Positions 54,113 to 63,276 of a stretch of DNA of 64,000 nt are shown here, in pieces. The notes beneath the pieces were generated by a model that saw only the letters and a list, made by a program, of their open reading frames with translations, made no database searches and was not told the origin of the DNA. The translations under genes were made by a program, and so were the position numbers. The stretch's first letter is position 1, and the number at the start of each line of letters is the position of its first letter. This DNA comes from Nonomuraea spiralis (GTDB lineage: Bacteria > Actinomycetota > Actinomycetes > Streptosporangiales > Streptosporangiaceae). The DNA is taken from the NCBI RefSeq assembly GCF_014648435.1, contig NZ_BMRC01000019.1, forward strand, positions 116,091 through 180,090. Reading direction: 5' to 3'.

Positions 54113-57100
54113 ATGCGCTTCGGCATTCTCGGCAGCACCCGGGCATGGGACGCGAACGGCGTCGACGTACCCCTGGGTGGTCCGGCCAGGCGCGCGCTGC
54201 TGGCGCTGCTGCTCGTACGGCCCGGCGAGATCGTCAGCCAGGACCGCCTCGTCGACCTCCTGTACGCCGACCGGCCGCCGAAGAACGCCCAGCACGCCCT
54301 GCACTCCCAGGTCTCCCGGCTCCGGGGGGACGGGATCCCGGTCGAGCTGACCGCCGCCGGATACCGGTTGCCGGTGGACCCCGAGGACATCGACGCCGGC
54401 CGGTTCCTGCGCCTGGCCGACGCCGCCCGCGCCGCCCTCCTCCCCGCCCCGCCCGCGAACCCCGGAGGCGACCCGGCGCGGGCCGCCCGGTTGTCGCGGG
54501 AGGCGCTGGCGCTGTGGAGGGGGCCCGCGTTCGCCGACCTCGATCCCGTACACGGGGCGCCGCTGGAGGAGCGCCGGCTGGCCGCGCTGGAGGACCGCGT
54601 CGAGGCCGACCTGCGGTGCGGCGGGCATCGGAGCGTCATCCCGGAGCTGGGCGAGCTGATCCGGCGCCACCCCCTGCGCGAACGGCTGCGCGGCCAGCTC
54701 ATGCGGGCGTTGCGCGCCGACGGCAGGCAGGCCGAGGCGCTGATGTTCTACGAGGAGACACGGCGGCTGCTGGCCGAGGAGCTGGGCGCCGACCCCTCCC
54801 CGGAGCTGGCCGCCCTGCACCAGAGCCTGCTGCGCGGCGACCCGCCCCCGGAGCCGGCCGTCACGCAGGCGCCCCGGACGGCGGGGCCGGGGATGCCGCT
54901 GCCCGCGAGGCTCACGAGTTTCGTCGGCCGCGACGGCGACCTGGCCGAGGTCGGATCGTTGCTGGCCGCCGCCCGCCTGGTGACGCTGCTCGGCCCCGGC
55001 GGCGCGGGCAAGAGCCGGCTCGCCGTCGAGATCGCCAGGGACCACCCTGACGCCGTCCTGGTCGAACTGGCCCCTCTCGGTCCGGGCGCCGACCTCGCGC
55101 GCGCGGTGCTGGCCGCGCTGGGCGTACGCGACGGCGCGCTGCTGGGCGCCACGGGGCTGGGCGCGTCCAGTGAGCCGGACCCGTGGGCCCGGCTGGTCGC
55201 GGTCCTGTCCGACCGTCCGACCCTGCTGGTGCTGGACAACTGCGAGCACGTCGTCGGCGAGGCCGCGGCCCTGGCCGAACGGCTGCTGTCCGCGTGTCCC
55301 GGGCTCCGCGTCCTGGCCACCAGCCGCGAGCCGCTCGCGATCACCCCCGAACACCTGTGGCCGGTACGCCCCCTCGCCCCCTCCGACGCCCTCGAACTCT
55401 TCACCGACCGAGCCAAGGCGGTACGCCCCGGTTTCACCCCGAGCGAGCCCGTCGAACGCATCTGCGCCGCGCTCGACGGCCTCCCGCTGGCCATCGAGCT
55501 GGCCGCCGCCCGCATGCGTACGCACGAGGCCGGCGAACTGGCCGAACGCCTCGCCGGTCAGGGCCGGTTCAGCCTGCGCGGCAGCCGTACTGCCGATGCC
55601 CGGCACCAGACGTTGCGCGCGGTCGTCGCCTGGAGCTGGGAGCTGCTCACCGAGCCCGAGCAGGCCATGGCCATGCGCCTGACCGTCTTCTCCGGCGGCG
55701 CCACGGCGACCGCCGCCGCGGCCGTCTGCGGCCTGCCCGAGCACCTGCTCGACTCGCTGGCCGACAAGTCACTCCTGGAGGTGGCCGGCGGCCGCTACCG
55801 CATGCTGGAGACGATCCGGGCGTTCTGCGCCGACCGGCTCGGCGAGGAGGCCACGCGTTTCCGGCGGGCGCACGCGGCGTACTTCCTGGCCCTGGCTGAG
55901 GAGTCCGACCCGCGGCTGCGGGGCGCCGAGCAGTTGCCGTGGCTGGCCCGGTTCGCGGCCGACCACGACAACTTCCAGGCGGCGCTGCGCTGGGCGGTCG
56001 AGCACGGCGAGGCGGCGCTCGGGATGAGGCTGCTGGCCGCGCAGACGTTCTCGTTGTGGATGCGCGGGATGCGTACGGTGACCGCCCAGGCGGCGGCCGC
56101 CCTGCTGGAGGCGGCCGGTCCGCGGCCCGATCCCGCGCTCGGGGACGCGTACCTGCTGACCCTGCTCACGGCGGCGAGCGGCCGCCCCGAGCTGTGGGAA
56201 CGCCACAGGGGCGAGGCCGAGACCATGATCGCGGCGGACGGACTGCGGAACCCGATCGTCACGTGCCTGTGGCCGATGGTCACCTCCGGCTCGATCGCCC
56301 CCGGCCCCACGATCGCGCTGATCAGGCGCGGCGGGCGCAGCTCCGACGGGTGGGAACGCGCCGCCACCCGGCTCATCTGGGCCTACCCGCGGATGGCCGC
56401 GGGCGAGTTCGCCGCCGCCGAGGCGGACCTGTCGGCCGCGCTCCAGGACTTCCGCGGGCTCGGCGAGCGCTGGGGCTCGGCGATGACGCTCGACGCGCTG
56501 GCCTGGCTGGCCAGCACGTGCGGCGACGAGGCCACCGCGCTGGCCCGCACCGAGGAGGCCATCACGCTGGCCGAGCAGCTCGGCGCGGAGGAGGAGCTCG
56601 CCGATCACTACTGCAACCGGGGCGACTACCGCATCCGGCACGACCTGGCCGGCGCGCGGGCCGACTACGAGCGCGCGGCCGTGCTGGCGGCGCGCACGGG
56701 AGGCGCGATCCTGCCCGCGGCGCTGCGCGGCCTGGGCGACGTGGCGTTGCGCGAGGGCGACCTGGCGCGGGCCAGGGACCTGTACGAGGACGCGCTGCGA
56801 CGATCCGACCCGGTCTGGGTGAAGACGTCCGGGAACATGGCCAGGCTGCTCGTCGGGCTCGGCCGGCTGGCCGCGGCCGAGGGCGACCCCGCCGGTGCGC
56901 GGGCCTCCTACCTGCGGGCGGTCGAGAGCGCGGTCACGTCGGGCGCGTTGTCGGAGAGCGCCCGGGCGATCGAGGCGCTGGCGGCGCTGGCCTGCGACGA
57001 CGACCCGGCGGCGGCGGCCACGCTGCTCGGGGCCGCCGTCGCGATACGCGGCATCGAGCCGCCGGACGACGAGGACGTCGCCGGGTTGTCGCGGCGGCTG

Positions 57101-57298
57101 CGGGAGGCGCTGGGCGAGCAGGCGTTCACGCGGGCGCGGCGCGCGGGCGCGCGGCTCCCCCACCGCGAGGCCCTGCTGCTGGCCGGGGTGGCGGAGGAGG
57201 TCATCGACAACTCCCCCCTGCACTCGATCGACGACTTCCCCGACGCCGGCGACGGCCCGGAGAACGCGCCGGTGAGCCCTCCGGTGAGTACGGCGTGA
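54113..57298 (+). CDS. BTAD/AfsR-type regulator with NB-ARC ATPase and TPR repeats
   Basis: A 1061-residue regulator of the AfsR/SARP-like class. It has an OmpR-like winged helix (1-85; LGGPARRALLALLLVRPGEI), a bacterial transcriptional activation domain (about 90-240), an NB-ARC-type ATPase with P-loop GPGGAGKSRL (294-303) and LLVLDNCEHV Walker B, and a long helical TPR region (about 620-1000). Such proteins usually switch on local genes. It starts 18 bases from the divergent tatD start and is followed after 35 bases by an FAD monooxygenase, its likely target or partner. The trigger is unknown. Confidence 0.94.
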   Translation: MRFGILGSTRAWDANGVDVPLGGPARRALLALLLVRPGEIVSQDRLVDLLYADRPPKNAQHALHSQVSRLRGDGIPVELTAAGYRLPVDPEDIDAGRFLRLADAARAALLPAPPANPGGDPARAARLSREALALWRGPAFADLDPVHGAPLEERRLAALEDRVEADLRCGGHRSVIPELGELIRRHPLRERLRGQLMRALRADGRQAEALMFYEETRRLLAEELGADPSPELAALHQSLLRGDPPPEPAVTQAPRTAGPGMPLPARLTSFVGRDGDLAEVGSLLAAARLVTLLGPGGAGKSRLAVEIARDHPDAVLVELAPLGPGADLARAVLAALGVRDGALLGATGLGASSEPDPWARLVAVLSDRPTLLVLDNCEHVVGEAAALAERLLSACPGLRVLATSREPLAITPEHLWPVRPLAPSDALELFTDRAKAVRPGFTPSEPVERICAALDGLPLAIELAAARMRTHEAGELAERLAGQGRFSLRGSRTADARHQTLRAVVAWSWELLTEPEQAMAMRLTVFSGGATATAAAAVCGLPEHLLDSLADKSLLEVAGGRYRMLETIRAFCADRLGEEATRFRRAHAAYFLALAEESDPRLRGAEQLPWLARFAADHDNFQAALRWAVEHGEAALGMRLLAAQTFSLWMRGMRTVTAQAAAALLEAAGPRPDPALGDAYLLTLLTAASGRPELWERHRGEAETMIAADGLRNPIVTCLWPMVTSGSIAPGPTIALIRRGGRSSDGWERAATRLIWAYPRMAAGEFAAAEADLSAALQDFRGLGERWGSAMTLDALAWLASTCGDEATALARTEEAITLAEQLGAEEELADHYCNRGDYRIRHDLAGARADYERAAVLAARTGGAILPAALRGLGDVALREGDLARARDLYEDALRRSDPVWVKTSGNMARLLVGLGRLAAAEGDPAGARASYLRAVESAVTSGALSESARAIEALAALACDDDPAAAATLLGAAVAIRGIEPPDDEDVAGLSRRLREALGEQAFTRARRAGARLPHREALLLAGVAEEVIDNSPLHSIDDFPDAGDGPENAPVSPPVSTA

Positions 57299-57333
57299 GA
57301 GCGCGGTGAGCGGGGCCCGGCAGGCTCTCGGGC

Positions 57334-58563
57334 ATGGACATCCTGATCTCCGGCGCGAGCGTCGCCGGGCCCGCCCTCGCCCTCTACCTCAACCGTTCCG
57401 GCCACCGTGTCACCGTCGTCGAACGCGCCCCCGCCCTGCGTGAGGGCGGCTACTCCGTCGACTTCCGCGGCGAGGCCCACATGGCCGTGCTGCGCGCCCT
57501 GGGCATCCTCGCCGACGTCGAGCACCACCAGACGCACATGGGCGACATGTCGTACGTCAACGAGTCCGGCAAGAAAATGGCCTCCGTGCCCGGTGACCTG
57601 TTCGCCGGCGACGTCGAGATCCTCCGCGGCGACCTGGCCCGCATCCTCTACGACGCCACCAAGGACCGCACCGAGTACGTCTTCGGTGACTCCATCACCT
57701 CCCTGGCCCAGGACGCGGACGGGGTGACGGTGACGTTCGAGCGGGGCGCGAGCCGCAGGTTCGACCTCGTGGTGGGCGCGGACGGCCTGCACTCCAACGT
57801 GCGCTCGCTGGCCTTCGACGCGCCGGAGTCGGCCGTCACCAGCTATCTCGGGCTCTACTGCGCGGTCTTCACGCTCGACAACTACCTCGGCCTCGACCAC
57901 ACCGGACAGCTCTACAGCACGCCCGGCAAAACGGTCGGCATCTACAGCGCCAGGAACAACACCGAGGCCAAGGCCATGTTCTACTTCGGCTCCCCGCCGC
58001 TGGACCACGACCGCCGGGACGTGACCCGGCAGAAGGAACTGCTGGCCGAGGCGTACCGGGGGGTCGGCTGGGAGACGCCCACGCTGCTGCGGAAGATGTG
58101 GCAGGCCGACGACTTCTACTTCGACTCGACCAGCCAGGTGCACCTGGACTCGTGGTCGCGCGGCCGGGTCGTGCTGATCGGCGACGCCGCCTGCTGCCCG
58201 TCGCCGCTGTCGGGCATGGGCACCGGGCTCGCGCTCGTCGGCGCGCACGTGCTGGCGGGCGAGCTGGCGGCGGCGAACGGCGACCACCGGACCGCCTTCG
58301 CCCGCTACGAGCAGGAGGTACGCGCCTACGCCACCGGCTGCCAGAAGTCGGCCGTGGGCGTCAGCAAGTTCATGGTGCCGGAGAACCGGCTGATGGCGTG
58401 GTTCATGAACCAGAACTACAAGATCATGCCGTATCTGCCGTGGAAGGGCGTGATAGCGAAGTCGGTCAGGAAGACCGCCTCCGCCATCACGCTCAAGGAC
58501 TACGGGCTCAGTCGGCCAGCCGGGACAGCTCCTCGTCCACGACCTTCTGGTCGAGCTTCTTGA
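57334..58563 (+). CDS. FAD-dependent monooxygenase (PHBH/aromatic hydroxylase family)
   Basis: A 409-residue flavoprotein hydroxylase. The dinucleotide-binding start ISGASVAGPALALYL (5-19), the DG motif VVGADGLHSNVR (about 147-158) and the FAD phosphate motif GDAACCPSPLSGMGTGLAL are present. It would hydroxylate an aromatic or polyketide-type molecule using NAD(P)H. Cotranscribed with the BTAD regulator. The last 56 bases overlap the 3' end of metG on the opposite strand, and the tail SRPAGTAPRPRPSGRAS looks non-homologous, as if its stop had been lost during insertion. Confidence 0.92.
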   Translation: MDILISGASVAGPALALYLNRSGHRVTVVERAPALREGGYSVDFRGEAHMAVLRALGILADVEHHQTHMGDMSYVNESGKKMASVPGDLFAGDVEILRGDLARILYDATKDRTEYVFGDSITSLAQDADGVTVTFERGASRRFDLVVGADGLHSNVRSLAFDAPESAVTSYLGLYCAVFTLDNYLGLDHTGQLYSTPGKTVGIYSARNNTEAKAMFYFGSPPLDHDRRDVTRQKELLAEAYRGVGWETPTLLRKMWQADDFYFDSTSQVHLDSWSRGRVVLIGDAACCPSPLSGMGTGLALVGAHVLAGELAAANGDHRTAFARYEQEVRAYATGCQKSAVGVSKFMVPENRLMAWFMNQNYKIMPYLPWKGVIAKSVRKTASAITLKDYGLSRPAGTAPRPRPSGRAS

Positions 58564-60289
58564 ACAGCGGCACGGGCGGCGCGAGCGGGGTGCCCGGCTT
58601 GATCGGCCGGTGCTCCCAGCGCGCCGCGCCGTCGTACTCGCCGGTGATGACCGGGTACGGGGTGCCGCCGTCCTCGTCGACCTCGCGGATCTCCGGCATG
58701 CCCGCCCAGACGCCCTCGCCGCCGAGCATCGAGAAGACCTTGTTGGACGAGCCGGGCAGGAACGGCGTGAGCATCGTCTTGGCGTCGTCGACGACCTGGA
58801 GGGCGACGTGGAGGATCGACTTCTGCCGCTCGGCGTCGTCCTTGAGCTTCCACGGCTCCTGCTCGGCCAGGTACTTGTTGGCCTCGCGCACGACGTCGAA
58901 CGCCTCGGTGATCGCGTTCTTGAACCGCGACCTGTTCAGCTCCGCGCCCACCGGCGCGAACGCGTTGCGCGAGCGCTCCAGCATGGCCCGGTCGGCGTCG
59001 GTGAGGTCGCCGGCCTCGGGCACCACCCCGAAGTTCTTGGACGCCATGGAGATCGACCGGTTGACCAGGTTGCCCCAGGCGGCGACCAGCTCGCCGTTGT
59101 TGCGGTTGACGAACTCCTGCCAGGTGAAGTCGGTGTCCTGGTTCTCGGGGCCGGCCACGGCGATGTAGTAGCGCAGGGCGTCGGCGTCGTAACGCGCCAG
59201 GAAGTCGCGCACGTAAATTACTACTTGCCTGGAGGAGGAGAACTTCTTGCCCTCCATCGTCAGGAACTCGCTGGAGACCACCTCGGACGGCACGTCGAGC
59301 GCGCCGAGCGAGCCGGGCGAGCCGTCGCGCGCGCCGATGCCGCTGTAGCCGAACAACATCGCCGGCCAGATCTCGGCGTGGAAGACGATGTTGTCCTTGC
59401 CCATGAAGTAGTAGCCGCGGGCGTCGGGGTTCTGCCACCACTGACGCCAGGCGTCGGGGTCGCCGGAGCGCCTGGCCCACTCGATGGAGGCCGACAGGTA
59501 GCCGATGACCGCGTCGAACCACACGTAGAGACGCTTGTTGGACTGGTCGCGCCACCCCTCCAGCGGGATCGGCACACCCCAGTCGAGGTCGCGGCTGATC
59601 GCGCGCGGCTGGAGGTCGCCGAGCAGGTTGAGCGCGAACTTCAGCACGTTGGGCCGCCACTCGCCCTGCTTGGACTGCAGGTAGGTGCCGAGCACCTCGG
59701 CGAAGGCGGGCAGGTCGAGCATGAAGTGCTCGGTCTCGACGAAGACGGGGGTCTCGCCGTTGATGCGGCTCTTGGGGTTGATGAGCTGGATCGGGTCGAG
59801 CTGGTTGCCGCAGTTGTCGCACTGGTCGCCGCGCGCGCCGTCGTAGCCGCAGATGGGGCAGGTGCCCTCGATGTAGCGGTCAGGCAGGGTACGGCCGGTC
59901 GAGGGCGAGATCGCGCCCATCGTGGTCTTGGGGAAGATGTAGCCGTTGTTGTAGAGACCCTTGAAGATCTCCTGCGTGACGGCGTAGTGGTTCTTGGTCG
60001 TGGTGCGGGTGAACAGGTCGTAGGAGAGGCCGAGACCGGTCAGGTCCTCGGCGATCACCCGGTTGTACCTGTCGGCGAGCTCGCGGGCGCTCACGCCCTC
60101 CTTGTCGGCCTGCACCTGGATGGGGGTGCCGTGCTCGTCGGTGCCGGAGACCATCAGCACCTTGTTGCCCGCCATCCGCTGATAGCGGCTGAAGACGTCG
60201 GACGGCACGCCGAAACCCGAGACGTGCCCGATGTGGCGGGGGCCGTTTGCGTAAGGCCACGCGACGGCGGTCAAGATGTGCTGGGACAT
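58508..60289 (-). CDS. metG: Methionyl-tRNA synthetase
   Basis: Charges tRNA-Met. The 593-residue class I synthetase has the HIGH box in YANGPRHIGHVSG, the zinc-binding insert CPICGYDGARGDQCDNCG, and the KMSKS-like GKKFSSSRQ. The C-terminal anticodon-binding domain is present; there is no extra tRNA-binding domain, as usual in actinomycetes. Its 3' end overlaps the convergent monooxygenase gene by 56 bases. In the common actinobacterial order tatD follows directly; here the BTAD and monooxygenase genes lie between. Confidence 0.97.
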   Translation of the reverse strand: MSQHILTAVAWPYANGPRHIGHVSGFGVPSDVFSRYQRMAGNKVLMVSGTDEHGTPIQVQADKEGVSARELADRYNRVIAEDLTGLGLSYDLFTRTTTKNHYAVTQEIFKGLYNNGYIFPKTTMGAISPSTGRTLPDRYIEGTCPICGYDGARGDQCDNCGNQLDPIQLINPKSRINGETPVFVETEHFMLDLPAFAEVLGTYLQSKQGEWRPNVLKFALNLLGDLQPRAISRDLDWGVPIPLEGWRDQSNKRLYVWFDAVIGYLSASIEWARRSGDPDAWRQWWQNPDARGYYFMGKDNIVFHAEIWPAMLFGYSGIGARDGSPGSLGALDVPSEVVSSEFLTMEGKKFSSSRQVVIYVRDFLARYDADALRYYIAVAGPENQDTDFTWQEFVNRNNGELVAAWGNLVNRSISMASKNFGVVPEAGDLTDADRAMLERSRNAFAPVGAELNRSRFKNAITEAFDVVREANKYLAEQEPWKLKDDAERQKSILHVALQVVDDAKTMLTPFLPGSSNKVFSMLGGEGVWAGMPEIREVDEDGGTPYPVITGEYDGAARWEHRPIKPGTPLAPPVPLFKKLDQKVVDEELSRLAD

Positions 60290-60357
60290 GGACTAAGCCT
60301 ACGGGGCCCGGCCCCGCTCCTCGTCCAAACCCCCAACCCCCGCGCGGAAAGACGGAA

Positions 60358-60386
60358 GCCGGCGTCGGTACGTGACCGGCGCCGGC
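60358..60386 (-). terminator. Hairpin downstream of the GT2 membrane glycosyltransferase gene
   Basis: GCCGGCGTCGGT (60358-60369) and ACCGGCGCCGGC (60375-60386) form a 12-base stem with one G-T pair and a 5-base loop, 22 bases beyond the stop of the glycosyltransferase gene and before metG. Confidence 0.55.
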
Positions 60387-60407
60387 TCCGCGAGGACGCG
60401 GGGACCC

Positions 60408-61628
60408 CTAGCGCTTGGAGTCCTCCAGGGAGACCGCCTCCGCGGCCTCCTCGGCCGCCTTGGCGGCCACGTCGATCGAGCTCTCCTTGGTACGGCGGAT
60501 GCCGAGGATGCTGATGAACAGCGAGGCGAAGATCGTCTGGAAGCTCATGACGAGCGCCGTCGCCGCCGGGACCACCATGCGCAGCGACTCGCGCGGGTCG
60601 AGCGCGCCGAAGCTGCGCACCTGCCAGTGGACCAGCGACATCACCAGGCCGACCAGACCGGCCAGGGCCAGCAGGCCGCCGACCACGAGCCCCTTCTCCA
60701 GCGTCACGATGTCGATGATCTTACGGATCCGCGGCGACTCCGGCAGGAAGCCCTCCTCGGCCGCGTAGACCTTCGTGAACAGCGCGAACAGCGCCGCCTG
60801 GAAGCCGATCACGACCAGCGCCGACGACCCGACCAGGGTGTCGACGTCGAAGGCCAGCTCGCCGATCTCGACCGGCCCGAACGTCAGCGCCGTGCCCGCG
60901 ACCAGGCCGAGGGCCATCAGGAACACGCCGGGGTAGAAGAACAGCCACTTGGGGCTGTAGAGCAGCAGGAATCGCAGGTGACGCCAGCCGTCGCGCCAGG
61001 AGCGCAGGTGGGGCGGGCGGGAACGGCCGTCGGGCGAGAGCGTGGTGGGCACCTCGCGCACGTCGAGGCCGGACAGCGTGGAGCGGACGACCATCTCGGA
61101 GGCGAACTCCATGCCACCGGTCTGGAGCTGGAGGCGCAGGATCGAGTCGCGCCGGAAACCGCGCAGGCCGCAGTGGAAGTCGCCGATGGCCGACGGGAAG
61201 AACAGCCGGCCGATGAACGACAACACCGGGTTGCCCAGGTAGCGGTGAAGCGGGGGCATGGCCCCGGGGGCGATGCCGCCCTTGAAACGATTGCCCATCA
61301 CGAGGTCGGCGCCGTCGCGGAGCTGTTCGACGAACGGCAGCAACGAGGTGAAGTCGTAGGAGTCGTCGGCGTCGCCCATGATGACGTACTTGCCACGGGC
61401 GGCGCGGATGCCGCCCATCAGGGCGTTGCCGTAGCCCTTCTCGTCGACGTGGACGACACGGGCGCCGGCATCACGAGCGAGTTGCTGCGAGCCGTCCGTG
61501 CTGCCGTTGTCGGCGATCAGGACCTCCCCTTCGATTCCGTGCTCCTCCATGCACGCCAGCGCCTTGCGCACACAGACTTCCACGGTCTCCGCCTCGTTGA
61601 GGCAGGGCATGACCACCGTCAGTTCCAC
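60408..61628 (-). CDS. Membrane-anchored family 2 glycosyltransferase (dolichyl-phosphate mannose synthase-like)
   Basis: A 406-residue protein. Residues 1-230 form a GT2 domain (VVMPCLNEAETVEVCV, NGSTDGSQQLA, MGDADDSYDF with the metal-binding DxD) and residues 235-385 hold about four membrane helices in the GtrB/DPM1-type arrangement. It likely loads a sugar on polyprenyl phosphate, providing donors to extracytoplasmic transferases. Two such enzymes, the GT39-like and PMT-like genes, follow to the right, so these three may form a surface glycosylation set. The GTG start at 61628 is divergent from the next gene, leaving a 100-base shared promoter region. Confidence 0.9.
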   Translation of the reverse strand: MELTVVMPCLNEAETVEVCVRKALACMEEHGIEGEVLIADNGSTDGSQQLARDAGARVVHVDEKGYGNALMGGIRAARGKYVIMGDADDSYDFTSLLPFVEQLRDGADLVMGNRFKGGIAPGAMPPLHRYLGNPVLSFIGRLFFPSAIGDFHCGLRGFRRDSILRLQLQTGGMEFASEMVVRSTLSGLDVREVPTTLSPDGRSRPPHLRSWRDGWRHLRFLLLYSPKWLFFYPGVFLMALGLVAGTALTFGPVEIGELAFDVDTLVGSSALVVIGFQAALFALFTKVYAAEEGFLPESPRIRKIIDIVTLEKGLVVGGLLALAGLVGLVMSLVHWQVRSFGALDPRESLRMVVPAATALVMSFQTIFASLFISILGIRRTKESSIDVAAKAAEEAAEAVSLEDSKR

Positions 61629-61728
61629 GTCTCAACCCTTCAGTGTTAAGGCTCTTCCAGTGAACCATCATGCCCTGTGCCCGGCGTGCTCGGGTCAAGA
61701 CCTAAAAACGACTGGCATTCTTTACAGC

Positions 61729-63276
61729 ATGGTGAGCGTCGCGGAGATTACCCCTGTGGACCACTCCGCTACTGGCCGGGCAGCTCGCGTGCTGTCCCTC
61801 GTGCGCCGTCATCGCGTGTTCGCCGTGGCCTTCGGCGCCGGCGCCGTGCTGCGGCTGATCACCATGCTCGGTTACGGCCCGGCGATGTGGTTCAACGACT
61901 CCTACGAGTACGTCAACGTGGCGCTGCACCCGAGGCCCCACCCGATCAGGCCCGACGGCTACAGCTTCTGGCTGATGTTGCTCAAGCCGTTCCACAGCTT
62001 CACGCTGGCCATGTTCACCCAGCACCTGATGGGCCTGGCCGCGGCGGCGCTCATCTACGCCCTGCTGCGCTGCAAGTTCGCGTTGCCCAAGTGGGGGGCC
62101 ACGCTGGCGGCGGCGCCGGTGTTGTTCGACGCCTACCAGATCCAGCTTGAGCAGATGGTCATGTCCGACACCCTGTTCACGCTGCTGGTCGTGGGCGTGG
62201 TGACGCTGGTGTTGTGGAAGCGGCGGCTGTCGTGGCGGGCCGGGATCGTGGTCGGGCTGCTGCTCGCGATGACCTGGCTGACCCGGTCGATCGGCATGCC
62301 GATCCTCGGGCTCGTGGTGCTCTACCTGATCGTCCGGCGTACGGGATGGCGGCCGATCGTGGCCGTGATCGCGGCGTGCGCGCTTCCCGTCCTGACGTAC
62401 ATGGGCTGGTTCTCCACAAATTACGGCAAATTTGCCATGACCAACAGCGACGGGCTCATCCTCTACATGCGTACCGCGATCTTCGCCGACTGCGGCAAGA
62501 TGAAGATCGACAAGTACAAGGAGGTCCAGCTCCTCCTGCTGTGCATCAACGACCCGGTCAACCAGCGCAAGGACTACGCCCAGTGGTACCTGTGGGGCCA
62601 GGGCAACGGCGACGGCACCGGCACCGGCGAGGTGCTCCACCGGTGGGGCATCAACAAGAAGTTCAGCGAGATCACCAACGAGGCGGCCAGCGCGTTCGCC
62701 ACGCGGGCGATCCTGTCCCAGCCGGGCGACTATCTGAAGGTGGTCGCGCGCGACTTCTTCCGTTCCTTCCACTGGGGACGGCCGCGCTTCCCGGACGAGT
62801 CGACGTACAACATGTACCAGTTCAGGCCCTATTACGACGTTGACGACACCGGTCAGCCGAAGCGGTTGCCGAGGTGGTCGTCGTACGCGGGCGGGCGCAC
62901 CGACACCGACGCGTTCAGCTACGAGCAGGGGCCGCCCGAGACGCGGATCGTCCACCCGTGGGCGGACATCATGAGCGGCTACCAGAAGGTCTTCTACCTG
63001 CGCGGGATCATGCTCGGCGGCATCATGCTGATCGGCCTGTACGGCATCGCCGTCCGCTGGCGCAGGTTCGGCGGCCCGGTGGCGCTGCCCTGGCTGGGCG
63101 CGTTCGGGCTGCTGCTGGCCCCGGCGGCGACGGCCGAGTTCGACTACCGCTACGTGCTGCCGGCCGTGCCGCTGGCCTGCATCGCGGCGGCCATCACGCT
63201 GCGCAGGGGCGTCACTTGGGGGCGGCGGTCACCCAAGAGCGCATCAGCATCCGAGCCCACCACTGTGCCTGCGTGA
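61729..63276 (+). CDS. GT39/ArnT-like polytopic membrane glycosyltransferase
   Basis: A 515-residue protein with about 10 membrane helices. The first extracytoplasmic loop has MWFNDSYEYVNVALHPRPHP with an acidic motif typical of GT-C transferases (catalytic Asp near the end of helix 1), and a large soluble loop between residues about 215 and 420. It would use polyprenyl-phosphate sugar, possibly supplied by the adjacent GT2 enzyme. Acceptor unknown (protein, polysaccharide or lipid). ATG 61729 is the best start. Its 3' end overlaps the PMT-like gene by 65 bases, tail to tail. Confidence 0.82.
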   Translation: MVSVAEITPVDHSATGRAARVLSLVRRHRVFAVAFGAGAVLRLITMLGYGPAMWFNDSYEYVNVALHPRPHPIRPDGYSFWLMLLKPFHSFTLAMFTQHLMGLAAAALIYALLRCKFALPKWGATLAAAPVLFDAYQIQLEQMVMSDTLFTLLVVGVVTLVLWKRRLSWRAGIVVGLLLAMTWLTRSIGMPILGLVVLYLIVRRTGWRPIVAVIAACALPVLTYMGWFSTNYGKFAMTNSDGLILYMRTAIFADCGKMKIDKYKEVQLLLLCINDPVNQRKDYAQWYLWGQGNGDGTGTGEVLHRWGINKKFSEITNEAASAFATRAILSQPGDYLKVVARDFFRSFHWGRPRFPDESTYNMYQFRPYYDVDDTGQPKRLPRWSSYAGGRTDTDAFSYEQGPPETRIVHPWADIMSGYQKVFYLRGIMLGGIMLIGLYGIAVRWRRFGGPVALPWLGAFGLLLAPAATAEFDYRYVLPAVPLACIAAAITLRRGVTWGRRSPKSASASEPTTVPA

